The notes beneath the pieces are model-generated. The model was not told the origin of the DNA, made no database searches, and was given only the letters and a program-made list of their open reading frames with translations. From contig NZ_JBPOFB010000005.1 of assembly GCF_051251565.1 (NCBI RefSeq), forward strand, positions 244,354-308,353: a stretch of 64,000 bases of DNA, given 5' to 3'. Below are positions 26,594 through 35,015 of this stretch, piece after piece (the first letter of the stretch is position 1; every line of letters starts with the position of its first letter). The DNA comes from Marivita sp051251565. Lineage in GTDB: Bacteria; Pseudomonadota; Alphaproteobacteria; Rhodobacterales; Rhodobacteraceae. The translations under genes were made by a program, and so were the position numbers.

Positions 26594-27340
26594 ATGTCGG
26601 GTAGCGCACCGATCATCACCTTTGACCATGTCGACAAGTTTTATGGCGACTTTCACGCGTTGAAGGATATCTCGATCAGCGTCCGCGAAGGTGAGCGCAT
26701 GGTGGTATGTGGCCCGTCCGGGTCCGGCAAGTCCACGTTGATCCGTTGCATCAACGGGCTGGAGTTTCACAATTCCGGCGTGCTGACCGTGGACGGGGTC
26801 GAGGTGCACGCAGCGTCAAAGGACATCTACCGCCTGCGCCAGGAGGTCGGGATGGTGTTTCAGCAATTCAACCTGTTCCCGCACCTGACCGTTCTGGAAA
26901 ACCTGACCATCGGCCCGATCAAAGTGCGCAAGGTGGCACCATCCGAGGCCGAGGCAACGGCCCGACGATACCTTGACCGCGTGCGTATCCCCGAACAGGC
27001 TGACAAATACCCCTCTGCCTTGTCCGGTGGCCAGCAACAGCGCGTGGCGATTGCCCGGTCGCTGTGCATGGAAAGCCGGATCATGCTGTTTGACGAACCC
27101 ACATCGGCGCTTGATCCCGAAATGATCAACGAGGTGCTGGATACAATGGTAGAGCTTGCCGACACCGGCATGACCATGGTCGTCGTCACCCACGAGATGG
27201 GCTTTGCCCGCAAGGTAGCCGACACGATGGTGTTCATGGATGCAGGCGAAATCGTCGAGACCGCCCCGCCCGAGACGTTTTTCACCAATCCTGCAAGTGC
27301 CCGGTGTCGCGCGTTTCTTGATCAAATTCTGGACCACTAG
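26594..27340 (+). CDS. Polar amino acid ABC transporter, ATP-binding protein
   Basis: 248 residues, GlnQ/AapP branch. Walker A is GPSGSGKSTLIRCINGLE (the CINGLE sequence is typical of amino-acid importers), the signature is LSGGQQQRVAIARSL, Walker B is IMLFDEPTSALDPEM, and the switch His is in VVTHEMGFA. It opens a four-gene operon (ATPase, permease, binding protein, permease), ending directly at the next start with no gap (TAG then ATG). Confidence 0.92.
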   Translation: MSGSAPIITFDHVDKFYGDFHALKDISISVREGERMVVCGPSGSGKSTLIRCINGLEFHNSGVLTVDGVEVHAASKDIYRLRQEVGMVFQQFNLFPHLTVLENLTIGPIKVRKVAPSEAEATARRYLDRVRIPEQADKYPSALSGGQQQRVAIARSLCMESRIMLFDEPTSALDPEMINEVLDTMVELADTGMTMVVVTHEMGFARKVADTMVFMDAGEIVETAPPETFFTNPASARCRAFLDQILDH

Positions 27341-28186
27341 ATGACCGCGACCGACACCCAATTCACGCCAAAAGGGCGCGCCTTGCCAGAGCGGCAGCCG
27401 CTGGCGCGGGTGATCGACTCGGTCGTGTTTTCGATCATCCTTTACACGGTGATTGTCGGCGGGATCGTGTTTCTGTCTTATAGCGGCGCACAGGCGATGG
27501 GGTACAATTGGCAGTGGTATCGCATCCCGCAGTATTTCTACACGATCACCGATGACGGCTTTCAGTGGGGCGAAATCAGCACAGGGCTGGTCAAGACACT
27601 GACCCTGTCAGCGACAGCTTTCGCGCTTGCGGTTGTGTTGGGCCTGATCACAGCGCTTTTGCGACTGTCGGGGTTGGTCGTTTGCACAGCGGTCGCCATC
27701 GGGTTTTTGGAATTGATCCGCAACATTCCGCTGCTGGTGCTGCTGTACCTTTTTTACTATGTCCTTGGCCCGATCTTTGGCTTTGACCGTTACTGGGCCA
27801 GCATCCTGTGCCTTGCGGTGTTCCATGCGGTGCTGATCTCTGAAATTTTCCGAGCCGGGATCAACGCAGTCGCCAAAGGCCAGTGGGAGGCGGCGACATC
27901 CATCGGGATGTCGCGTGGACAGGCCTATCGCTACATCATCCTGCCTCAATCCATCCGCTTCATGTTGCCGCCCATGACGGGCGAAGTGGTGCATATGGTG
28001 AAATCCTCGGCCATCGTCAGCGTGATCGCGGTGGCCGAGCTGACCACCATTGGCCGCAACATCATTTCTGACACCTTCATGAGCTTTGAGATCTGGTTCA
28101 CGATTGCCGCAGTCTACATGGCGGTGACCTTGATCCTGTCGGTCGGCGTATCCATCGTCGAAAAACGATACGCTGTTGATACCTAA
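27341..28186 (+). CDS. Amino acid ABC transporter permease (first)
   Basis: 281 residues, His/Glu/Gln/Arg/opine permease family, five to six helices. The EAA loop reads EIFRAGINAVAKGQWEAATSIGMSRGQAYRYIILPQSIRFMLPP. An N-terminal extension with a YNWQWYRIPQYFY segment is shared with the second permease (LNYNWRWHLIPNYIFRY), so the two arose by duplication and probably form a heterodimer. The next gene's start lies 47 bases downstream. Confidence 0.9.
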   Translation: MTATDTQFTPKGRALPERQPLARVIDSVVFSIILYTVIVGGIVFLSYSGAQAMGYNWQWYRIPQYFYTITDDGFQWGEISTGLVKTLTLSATAFALAVVLGLITALLRLSGLVVCTAVAIGFLELIRNIPLLVLLYLFYYVLGPIFGFDRYWASILCLAVFHAVLISEIFRAGINAVAKGQWEAATSIGMSRGQAYRYIILPQSIRFMLPPMTGEVVHMVKSSAIVSVIAVAELTTIGRNIISDTFMSFEIWFTIAAVYMAVTLILSVGVSIVEKRYAVDT

Positions 28187-28232
28187 CCCGCGTGGCACGG
28201 ACCGCGCATATTTCAGAACGGGGAGTTCCAAA

Positions 28233-29066
28233 ATGAACATTACAAGACGCTTTATGGGTTTTGCCCTTGGCGCAGCGCTTGCCACCACAACGGCCCTGCC
28301 CGCCTTTGCCCAGAGCTCAGCACAACAAATCGCCAGCGAAAGCGTGATCGAAGAGATCAAGGAACGCGGTGTCATCAAGATCGGCCTGTCGCTTTTCAAG
28401 CCGTGGTCGATGCGCGACTTGAACGGCGAACTCATCGGGTTTGAGCTTGACGTAGGCCGTCAGCTTGCCGAGGACATGGGCGTTGAGGTCGAATTTGTAC
28501 CGACCTCGTGGGATGGCATCATCCCGGCGCTGGTTGCGGGCAATTTCGACACCATCATCAGTGGCATGACCGTCACACCGCAGCGTAACCTCACGGTCAA
28601 TTTCACCGTCCCCTACGCCTATTCCGGCATGACCATTCTGGCCAATACCGCGATGACCGAAGGTTTCACGCTTGAAGATTACAACAGCCCCGACGTGACC
28701 TTTGCCGCCCGTCGCGGGGCCACGCCTGCAACCGTGATCGCAGATATGTTCCCAGAGGCAGAACTGCTGTTGTTTGACGAAGACGGTGCCGCAACGCAGG
28801 AAGTCCTGAACGGTAACGCGCATGCAACCATGTCGTCCGAACCCACCCCGTCAACCGAAGCACGTCTCAATCCCGACGTCCTGAGCGTACCGTTCAATCA
28901 GGCGTTTCAGGCGGGTGGCGAAGGCTTTGCCCTGCGCAAAGGCGACCCAGACGCACTGGCTTTCTTCAACAGCTGGATCACCGCGAAAACCAACACAGGC
29001 TGGCTGAAGGAACGTCACGATTACTGGTTCCGTGGCAATGACTGGGCGTCACTCGTCGCTGAATAA
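28233..29066 (+). CDS. Amino acid ABC transporter, periplasmic binding protein
   Basis: 277 residues. Signal peptide to ALPAFA-QSS, then the SBP_bac_3 fold: IKERGVIKIGLSLFKPWSMRDLNGELIGFELDVGR, VEFVPTSWDGIIPALVAGNFD, SGMTVTPQRNLTVNFTVPY. The ligand-carboxylate Arg is in the TPQRN segment. The Trp in KPWSM, where many relatives have PF, marks a variant pocket. The start at 28233 is preceded by GGGAG. Substrate is probably a polar amino acid or a zwitterionic relative. Confidence 0.9.
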   Translation: MNITRRFMGFALGAALATTTALPAFAQSSAQQIASESVIEEIKERGVIKIGLSLFKPWSMRDLNGELIGFELDVGRQLAEDMGVEVEFVPTSWDGIIPALVAGNFDTIISGMTVTPQRNLTVNFTVPYAYSGMTILANTAMTEGFTLEDYNSPDVTFAARRGATPATVIADMFPEAELLLFDEDGAATQEVLNGNAHATMSSEPTPSTEARLNPDVLSVPFNQAFQAGGEGFALRKGDPDALAFFNSWITAKTNTGWLKERHDYWFRGNDWASLVAE

Positions 29067-29073
29067 CCACGCT

Positions 29074-29101
29074 TGCCCCTCGGCCAACCCGCTGGGGGGC
29101 A
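29074..29101 (+). terminator. Imperfect hairpin after the binding-protein gene
   Basis: TGCCCC pairs with GGGGCA across a roughly 16-base loop that can pair partly. It lies between the binding-protein stop and the second permease, a position where a stabilising or attenuating hairpin is common. Confidence 0.35.
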
Positions 29102-29122
29102 CTTTCACGAACGGATCATTGC

Positions 29123-29998
29123 GTGCTGACTCGACTTAAAAAACTCCACTGGCTCGACTGGCTCGTTCTGGCCATCGTCGTGGGATTTTTCGGGTATATC
29201 TGGTACAAGATCGAAGGCACGCTGAACTACAATTGGCGCTGGCATCTGATCCCGAACTACATTTTCCGCTACCACACGGTGCGCGAAGAATGGTTTGCCA
29301 ACGTGCTGATGCAGGGCCTGATCACCACCATCCGCATCTCGATCTATGCCAGCATCCTTGCGGTCATTCTTGGCACGATCCTTGGCATCGCCCGCTGCGC
29401 CAAGAACCTCACAATCCGCATGCTGGCGCGCACCTATCTTGAGTTTCTGCGCAACATCCCGCCGGTTGTTGTCATTTTCATCTTTTTCTTCTTCTTGTCC
29501 CAACAATTGATCAACGCGTTGAATATCGAAAGCTGGGCCCGCGAGATTGCGCGCTCGGACAATCCGGGCGTCTGGGAATTCTTCTTTGGCGACATGCGCC
29601 GGTTCCCATCGTTGGTGTCCGGTGTGATTGTTCTGGCCCTGTTTGAAAGCGCCTTTGTCGGCGAAATCGTCCGCGCGGGCATCCAATCGGTTGAGAAGGG
29701 CCAACGCGAGGCCGCGCGGTCGATCGGGATGAACCGCTATCAGGAAATGCGCTATATCGTTCTGCCGCAGGCGATGACACGGGTGCTGCCACCAATGGCC
29801 AACCAGTTCATCACCCTGATCAAGGACAGCGCGATCATCTCGCTGATCTCGGTGCAGGAACTGACGTTCAAAACGGTCGAGCTTGTCGCATCCACCCGCC
29901 TGATCTTTGAGGCGTGGATCACCACTGCCGCGTTCTATTTCGTGATCTGTTTTGGATTGTCGATGCTGTTTCGCAGGCTGGAAAAGCGCAAATCCTAA
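29123..29998 (+). CDS. Amino acid ABC transporter permease (second)
   Basis: 291 residues, same family as the first permease. The EAA loop reads EIVRAGIQSVEKGQREAARSIGMNRYQEMRYIVLPQAMTRVLPP. Start is GTG 29123. The last 4 bases overlap the convergent M29-like gene, so the operon ends here. It completes the importer with the ATPase, the first permease and the binding protein. Confidence 0.88.
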   Translation: MLTRLKKLHWLDWLVLAIVVGFFGYIWYKIEGTLNYNWRWHLIPNYIFRYHTVREEWFANVLMQGLITTIRISIYASILAVILGTILGIARCAKNLTIRMLARTYLEFLRNIPPVVVIFIFFFFLSQQLINALNIESWAREIARSDNPGVWEFFFGDMRRFPSLVSGVIVLALFESAFVGEIVRAGIQSVEKGQREAARSIGMNRYQEMRYIVLPQAMTRVLPPMANQFITLIKDSAIISLISVQELTFKTVELVASTRLIFEAWITTAAFYFVICFGLSMLFRRLEKRKS

Positions 29999-31113
29999 GA
30001 TGCCGCCCCAAGCCGCTGGGCCACATCGCGCAGCAGCCCCCAATCCCTGAGACCCACATGGGCATCGGGGTGCGCAAAAACATCCGCCGCATCGGGGTAT
30101 TGGTCCAACACCTGTTGTCCCCCCACCAGACGCGCCGGGTGGAAAATGCCGTCTTCCCAGACCGGCACATCGTCAATCCAGATCGTCGGGTCCAGCACGT
30201 TCCACGATATCTCGCCGGGCGCATAGGTACCGCACGTGTGAAAGTGCAGGATACGCGGGTTGCCAAAGGCGGCCCCGCTCCAGCGTTCGTAATTGTCACG
30301 CGCGTCCTGAAGATAGCCGCACCCCGGATGAATACCGGCATGCCATGAATGCACACAGTTGCGATCCAGCCCAAAGCGATCCGCGATCCGATCGTAATGC
30401 GCATTGGCCGCCACAACGTCCCGCGCAGAGCCTTCAAACCCCTGCAAACGCCCGTGATCAAGATGCGCCAGGACACGGCCCTCGAATTCAGCCGTGTAGC
30501 CATCGTAATACTGCGATCCCGTTCCAGTCAGGAACCCGCACAACGCCACGCGGCCCGAAAAGCTGTGGGCGGGCACCGGTTTGAAGACCGACATCGGAAA
30601 CCGCAGGACCGTCGTGTCGCCCACCCCCGATTGCGGCATGTCAGGCGTTCCGCGCACATCCGTCCCGTGCGGGCAGGTGATCTGAACACTGCGCGCACGC
30701 GCCAAAGTGTCGGAAATCAGGTCTTTGAGGTCCACCATCAGGCCGTGCGGCGTTGTGCCGAACCCCGATCCCAGCAGCCCCGCATCCAGCGCAAAGTTAA
30801 CCACAATTCGCGTTTTGCGTGGCATATCGCAAAACCGCAGCTGATCGCCGAGACGGGCAAGGAAAATAACAATGTCTGACCGTTCTATCTGGGTGCGCAG
30901 CGCGTCAGGCAATTCCTTGGCACACGGGCTGAAGCCAACATTCACCGTCTTGACGGTCAGCCCAATGTCCCGCGCCGCCTTAACTACCGTGTTCAGGACA
31001 CTGGCGTCGAAATACCCAAGCTCTGGCGGCTCGTAGGCGACAAGAACACGCTCTCCCGCCTGCGCCTTGGCACAATTCAGCAACATGTTTTTCGCGCCTG
31101 CCGCAGCCGTCAT
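29995..31113 (-). CDS. M29-aminopeptidase / NicX-like metalloprotein
   Basis: 372 residues with no signal peptide. The C-terminal half has a cluster of possible metal ligands: CVHSWHAGIHPGCGY, then ILHFHTCGTYAPGEISWNVLDPTIWIDD. The order of a Rossmann-like N-terminal part and a metal-binding C-terminal part resembles the M29 peptidase fold, which also includes 2,5-dihydroxypyridine dioxygenase (NicX). I cannot tell a peptidase from a ring-opening dioxygenase by eye. GGAGG precedes the ATG. It is divergent from a LysR gene and close to Rieske oxygenase genes, which mildly favours an oxidative catabolic role. Confidence 0.55.
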   Translation of the reverse strand: MTAAAGAKNMLLNCAKAQAGERVLVAYEPPELGYFDASVLNTVVKAARDIGLTVKTVNVGFSPCAKELPDALRTQIERSDIVIFLARLGDQLRFCDMPRKTRIVVNFALDAGLLGSGFGTTPHGLMVDLKDLISDTLARARSVQITCPHGTDVRGTPDMPQSGVGDTTVLRFPMSVFKPVPAHSFSGRVALCGFLTGTGSQYYDGYTAEFEGRVLAHLDHGRLQGFEGSARDVVAANAHYDRIADRFGLDRNCVHSWHAGIHPGCGYLQDARDNYERWSGAAFGNPRILHFHTCGTYAPGEISWNVLDPTIWIDDVPVWEDGIFHPARLVGGQQVLDQYPDAADVFAHPDAHVGLRDWGLLRDVAQRLGAAS

Positions 31114-31187
31114 GGGTCGGCCCTCCTGTCACAAAAACGTTAGAATCAAACTTTGTGTTCCACCAATTGAAAGCAGGCATGAATCTC

Positions 31188-31202
31188 ATTAGTCTTGCTA
31201 AT
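31188..31202. promoter_or_regulatory. LysR-type operator at the lysR start
   Basis: ATTAG-N5-CTAAT, a perfect palindrome with the LysR T-N11-A spacing, immediately upstream of ATG 31203 and in the gap between lysR and the divergent M29/NicX-like gene. A near copy lies at 32144-32160. Both read ATTAGTC..G.TAAT. Confidence 0.65.
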
Positions 31203-32129
31203 ATGATCTTGAACTTGCCCTTTGCCGCCCTGCGCGCATTCGAAGCAGTTGCCCGTCACGGCAGTTTTTCCGATGCGGCTGACGAATTGGGCGTTGGTCA
31301 AAGCGCCGTCAGCCAGCACGTCAAGTCGCTTGAGGAATGGCTGGGGCACGACCTGATCATCCGTGGCGCACGGCGGTCTTTGCCCACCCGCGACGGTGCG
31401 CGATTGGCGCTCAGCATTTCCGACGGGTTGGGCCAAATATCAGAGGTGTGCGAAGACATTCGGGACAAGCGCCGCGATGACAAAACCATTGTCATCAGTT
31501 GTCATCCGGGGTTCGCCTTTATCTGGCTGTTTCCAAGGCTGATGACCTTTGATCAGGCCCACCCGGAATTCGCCATTTCGATCACGACAGACACCGGATT
31601 GCGCGGTATGGCCCGCGCCGAAGCGGACATTGCCATTCGCTATGGCACCGGCGATTTCCCCGGCTATGCCGTCAGGCAACTGATGCGCGAAAGCCTGTCT
31701 CCGGTCTGTGCGCCGCGCCTGCTGACTGGACCCAAGCCGCTGCTGACAATCACGGATTTGGCGTTCCACACGCAAATCCGCGATGAATTCGCCCCCACCA
31801 CAACCGACCTTCCCACTTGGGAATACTGGGCGCGCGAAAGCGGCCAATCCCTGCCCACCCCGGCCCGCATCCGCAGTTTCGGGCAATCCAATATGGTGGT
31901 TCAGGCCGCCTTGCAGGGCGACGGTATTGCGATGGGTCGCAGCCCGCTTGTCATGGACGCGCTGCGCGATGGCAGGCTGGTTCAGCCATTTGCCCAAAGC
32001 GTGCCATCTCCCTTGAATTACTGGCTTGTTTATCCCGAAGACCAGCGCCGCACCAAGAAAATCGCGCTGTTTGTGAATTGGATCACCGCCGAGGCCGCAC
32101 CCAAACCCAGCACCGCACGCACACCATGA
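31203..32129 (+). CDS. LysR-family transcriptional regulator (GcvA-like)
   Basis: 308 residues from ATG 31203. The N-terminal winged HTH is LPFAALRAFEAVARHGSFSDAADELGVGQSAVSQHVKSLE, and a periplasmic-binding-like effector domain covers about 95-295. In-frame starts further up (ATG 31179, GTG 31155) exist, but the conserved N-terminus begins at LPFAALRAF, and the operator palindrome would otherwise fall inside the gene. The palindrome at its start and the matching one before the Rieske gene suggest autoregulation plus control of the oxygenase, and perhaps of the divergent M29/NicX-like gene. Confidence 0.87.
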   Translation: MILNLPFAALRAFEAVARHGSFSDAADELGVGQSAVSQHVKSLEEWLGHDLIIRGARRSLPTRDGARLALSISDGLGQISEVCEDIRDKRRDDKTIVISCHPGFAFIWLFPRLMTFDQAHPEFAISITTDTGLRGMARAEADIAIRYGTGDFPGYAVRQLMRESLSPVCAPRLLTGPKPLLTITDLAFHTQIRDEFAPTTTDLPTWEYWARESGQSLPTPARIRSFGQSNMVVQAALQGDGIAMGRSPLVMDALRDGRLVQPFAQSVPSPLNYWLVYPEDQRRTKKIALFVNWITAEAAPKPSTARTP

Positions 32130-32143
32130 TCGGCCCGCAAAAC

Positions 32144-32160
32144 GATTAGTCAGGTTAATC
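32144..32160 (+). promoter_or_regulatory. LysR-type operator upstream of the Rieske oxygenase gene
   Basis: GATTA-N7-TAATC palindrome. It shares ATTAGTC..G.TAAT with the site at 31188-31202 and lies 86 bases before the oxygenase ATG, where an activator site is expected. Confidence 0.62.
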
Positions 32161-32245
32161 CAAGGAATCAGTTGTTCTCACTGGTGCAAAAAGGGGATCC
32201 GTTGCACTGTTGGGATGTCAGCTTCCGAAGATAGAAAGGCAGCGT

Positions 32246-33283
32246 ATGTTCATCAAAAACGCATGGTACGTGGCAGGGTGGTCCAAGGATTTTGGGCGCA
32301 GCCTGAAAGCGGAAACCTATCTGGGCGAGAACGTCGTGATCTACCGCACCCAAGCCGGTGATCCCGTTGCGCTTGAGGACGCCTGCCCACATCGCAAGCT
32401 GCCTTTGTCCGAAGGCAACCTCAAAGGCGACACGGTGGAATGTGGCTATCACGGCCTGACCTTCGATTGCAGCGGCACCTGCGTGGACGCCCCCACCCAA
32501 CGTGGCCAAATCCCACGTCGCGCGGTTGTCAAATCCTATCCGGTGGTGGACCGGTACCGCCTGCTGTGGATCTGGATGGGCGATGCGGACAAGGCCGACC
32601 CTGACCTGATCTTCCCAGTCGAGAATTTCGACAGCCCAGACTGGGGCTACACCGATGGCGGTGTGCTTGATATCGACTGTCATTACTTATGGGTCTGCGA
32701 CAACCTGCTGGACCCAAGCCATGTCGCTTGGGTGCATGTGACCTCGTTCGGTGGCGCAGGCACCGATGATGGCCCTCTGGACGTGAGCAAAACCGACAAC
32801 GGCGTGATCGTCGCGCGTTGGATCTATGGTCAGCCGCCCTCGCCTTATTATGCCAAGCTGGTCAAATTCGATGGGATCTGTGACCGCCTGCAACATTACG
32901 AGATGTGCCTGCCGGGCATCGGGCTCAACAAGTCGATCTACACGCCTCCGGGCACCGGCGGACCGGACAGCACGCCGGTCGCAAACACGCTGATCAACAT
33001 CTCGTACAATTTCATGACCCCGATCACCGAGGACAAGACCCGGTATTTCTGGTTCCAGCACCGCAACACCGATCCGCGTGACACAGATGTATCTGAACGC
33101 ATGAACGCAGGCGCGCGCATGGCCTTTGAAGAGGATCGCGCGGTTCTGGAAAAGGTCCATACAGGCATGAAAAATCCGACCACGCCCGCGATTGATCTGG
33201 GGCTGGATGCGGGGGCCAAACTGTTCCGCCAGATGGTGTCCCGCACCATTGAAACCGAACAAAAGGTGACAGAACCCGCCTAG
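32246..33283 (+). CDS. Rieske non-haem iron oxygenase, VanA-like oxygenase subunit
   Basis: 345 residues. The Rieske [2Fe-2S] ligands are C-P-H-R near residue 47 and C-G-Y-H near residue 68. The mononuclear iron site is in CDNLLDPSHVAWVHV (His, His, with a later Asp/Glu). Architecture and length match single-component-type oxygenases of the vanillate O-demethylase/phthalate dioxygenase group, which demethylate or hydroxylate aromatic and N-methylated compounds. Electrons must come from a reductase; none is next to it, though a separate Rieske ferredoxin follows on the opposite strand. ATG 32246 was chosen because the protein family starts at MFIKNAWYVA. Confidence 0.88.
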   Translation: MFIKNAWYVAGWSKDFGRSLKAETYLGENVVIYRTQAGDPVALEDACPHRKLPLSEGNLKGDTVECGYHGLTFDCSGTCVDAPTQRGQIPRRAVVKSYPVVDRYRLLWIWMGDADKADPDLIFPVENFDSPDWGYTDGGVLDIDCHYLWVCDNLLDPSHVAWVHVTSFGGAGTDDGPLDVSKTDNGVIVARWIYGQPPSPYYAKLVKFDGICDRLQHYEMCLPGIGLNKSIYTPPGTGGPDSTPVANTLINISYNFMTPITEDKTRYFWFQHRNTDPRDTDVSERMNAGARMAFEEDRAVLEKVHTGMKNPTTPAIDLGLDAGAKLFRQMVSRTIETEQKVTEPA

Positions 33284-33600
33284 ACCCGGATCTGCACCAT
33301 TCCGTCCATGACACGGGTGTCGAACATGCGCAGCGACACCCGCGCCGGGGCGGCTTTGGCAGCCCCAGTCTGCACGTCGAACAGGCCCTGATGCAGCGGG
33401 CATTCTATGAACCTGCCGTCGAAATGCCCGTCGCACAGGTTGGCCGCCCCATGCGTACAGCGTGCAAGGCTGACGTAGATGCCGTCGGTCGCATCAAACA
33501 CTGCCAAGGCGCGCGATCCAAGCGTGACCGGCGTTGAGTCTCCCGGCTCAAGATCACGCACCGCGATCACATCGGTCCAAACCTTGTCCCGCGCCGTCAC
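33280..33600 (-). CDS. Rieske-type [2Fe-2S] ferredoxin (MocE/NirD-like)
   Basis: 106 residues. Cluster ligands are C-T-H in LARCTHGAANL and C-P-L-H in FIECPLHQGLFD, the spacing of small Rieske ferredoxins. It is coupled by a GTGA overlap to the desaturase gene, the same pair as mocD-mocE of rhizopine catabolism, so it probably delivers electrons to that di-iron enzyme. Its 3' end overlaps the convergent Rieske oxygenase gene by 4 bases. Confidence 0.85.
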   Translation of the reverse strand: MTARDKVWTDVIAVRDLEPGDSTPVTLGSRALAVFDATDGIYVSLARCTHGAANLCDGHFDGRFIECPLHQGLFDVQTGAAKAAPARVSLRMFDTRVMDGMVQIRV

Positions 33601-34562
33601 GCCTTGCGGGCCTCGCCATCACTGCGGGGTTTGCGGCCGATCAATTGTTTGACGATATCGACATGCGCGCCCAGATATCCACGTTCTTCGACATAGACAT
33701 AGCCACGCAGCTTTTCGTGCAGTTTTGGCAGCGCGTGAAACGGGACCGACGCCGCGTAGTGATGTTCGGCATGGTAATTCATGTTCCAGCACAGGAACCG
33801 CATCGGACCCGAAACCAGCGACGTGCGGGTGTTTTCGGTCATGTCATCCACGTTGGGACGCCCGACATGTTCGGTCAGGCGGATCGCGCGCATCACGGGT
33901 TCGCCCAGAAACAGCGGGACGATCCAGTACCACAGCGGCGCGCCCCACCCCATGAGCAATGAGGCCCCCAGAACCGTCGCGTAAAACGCAACCATCATCC
34001 GCGCTTCGCGGATGATGATGGGTGCCTCGTGTTGGGTCAGGAATGTGCGATCGTCCTCGTTCAAACGCCCCGACGCATTGCGCAGGATCTGCGAGAACTT
34101 GTTGCGCCAATAGGGCACGGAAGAAATGTACCACAGGTATTTCCAGACCGAGATCGGAAGCTCGATCAGCTCGGGATCCTGCCCCTTGAGCTGCGTGTAG
34201 GTGTGGTGATTGCAATGCTCATAGCGGAATTGCTGGAACGGCAGGATAATCGCATAGCCGCACAGATTGCCGAAAATATCGTTGAGCTTGCGGGTCTTGA
34301 ACACGGTGTAATGCACACATTCATGCTGAAGCGAAAAGAGGTGCACAATGACGACCCCCTGCACAAACATCGCAGGCCATATCCACCAACTGCCCTGCGC
34401 CAGATAGATCAGGCCTGTTGTCAGGACCAAAACCGCTGCAAACGCCGCAACCCGCACAAGGGCCGGCCCGTTTGACCGCACCATCAGCGCCTTCAATTCG
34501 CGGCGCGTCAAAGCACCGTCGTTCATGGCTTGGGTGATCGGGGTGCGCACGTCCGATGTCAT
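33597..34562 (-). CDS. Membrane fatty-acid-desaturase-type di-iron oxygenase (MocD-like)
   Basis: 321 residues with four or more membrane helices. The histidine boxes are HECVH (about 79-83), HCNHH (about 115) and HAEHH (about 275), plus HVGR, the ligand set of integral-membrane desaturases and hydroxylases. With the coupled Rieske ferredoxin it resembles the MocD/MocE pair; in relatives the substrate can be a lipid, a carotenoid or a small alcohol. ATG 34562 has CGGAG upstream; the longer frame is arginine-rich and unlikely to be coding. Substrate unknown. Confidence 0.82.
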   Translation of the reverse strand: MTSDVRTPITQAMNDGALTRRELKALMVRSNGPALVRVAAFAAVLVLTTGLIYLAQGSWWIWPAMFVQGVVIVHLFSLQHECVHYTVFKTRKLNDIFGNLCGYAIILPFQQFRYEHCNHHTYTQLKGQDPELIELPISVWKYLWYISSVPYWRNKFSQILRNASGRLNEDDRTFLTQHEAPIIIREARMMVAFYATVLGASLLMGWGAPLWYWIVPLFLGEPVMRAIRLTEHVGRPNVDDMTENTRTSLVSGPMRFLCWNMNYHAEHHYAASVPFHALPKLHEKLRGYVYVEERGYLGAHVDIVKQLIGRKPRSDGEARKA

Positions 34563-34747
34563 AATGGCTCCGGGTTGTCTTGGCCCAAGCCTAATCCCCG
34601 CGCCCCGCCTGCGCAATTGCCGATCCAGACGCGCATGCCGCCACCGGGTGATCCCACCGCCGCCTGCCGAAAATAGCGGCATCTACAAAGGAAAAACCGC
34701 GCGACTGGCAACACCAACCGCGCGGTCCAAAGACATGTCAGGCAGGA

Positions 34748-34945
34748 TCAGACGTCTTCCAGAATCCGGTCAACCGTCTTGCGCACGTCTTCTTTTGAGG
34801 CCCCCAGCTTTTGCTGAAGCACACCTTCCATCTGTTCGCGGTCGCCTTTGGCCTCTTCGACATCATCATCCGTCAAGTCGCCATAGGTCTCGCGCAGCTT
34901 GCCTTTGATCTCGGTCCATTTTCCTTCGATTTGATCACGGTTCAT
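34748..34945 (-). CDS. CsbD-family stress protein
   Basis: 65 residues, highly charged. MNRDQIEGKWTEIKGKL is the CsbD family hallmark. Function is unknown in the family, but csbD genes are widely controlled by general stress sigma factors. Here a perfect EcfG-type promoter (34990-35015) lies 45 bases upstream, inside the end of the preceding gene. The ATG is preceded by GGAGG. Confidence 0.9.
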   Translation of the reverse strand: MNRDQIEGKWTEIKGKLRETYGDLTDDDVEEAKGDREQMEGVLQQKLGASKEDVRKTVDRILEDV

Positions 34946-34989
34946 CTTGGCCTCCTGTCAGGTGCGTTTCCGTGCATGCGTACCAGGAC

Positions 34990-35015
34990 AACGCGGCGAT
35001 CAGCCTGCGGGTTCC
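34990..35015 (-). promoter_or_regulatory. EcfG-type promoter for csbD
   Basis: Read on the minus strand: GGAAC (35015-35011), 17 bases, CGTT (34993-34990). It matches the alphaproteobacterial general-stress consensus GGAAC-N16/17-CGTT exactly. It sits across the 3' end of the YihY/BrkB gene. Confidence 0.75.

Noticed and set aside
25369..29998. Complete ectoine-degradation cluster suggested by the DoeB-like gene
   Set aside because: No doeA, doeC, doeD or ectoine transporter signature is visible; only the deacylase family matches.
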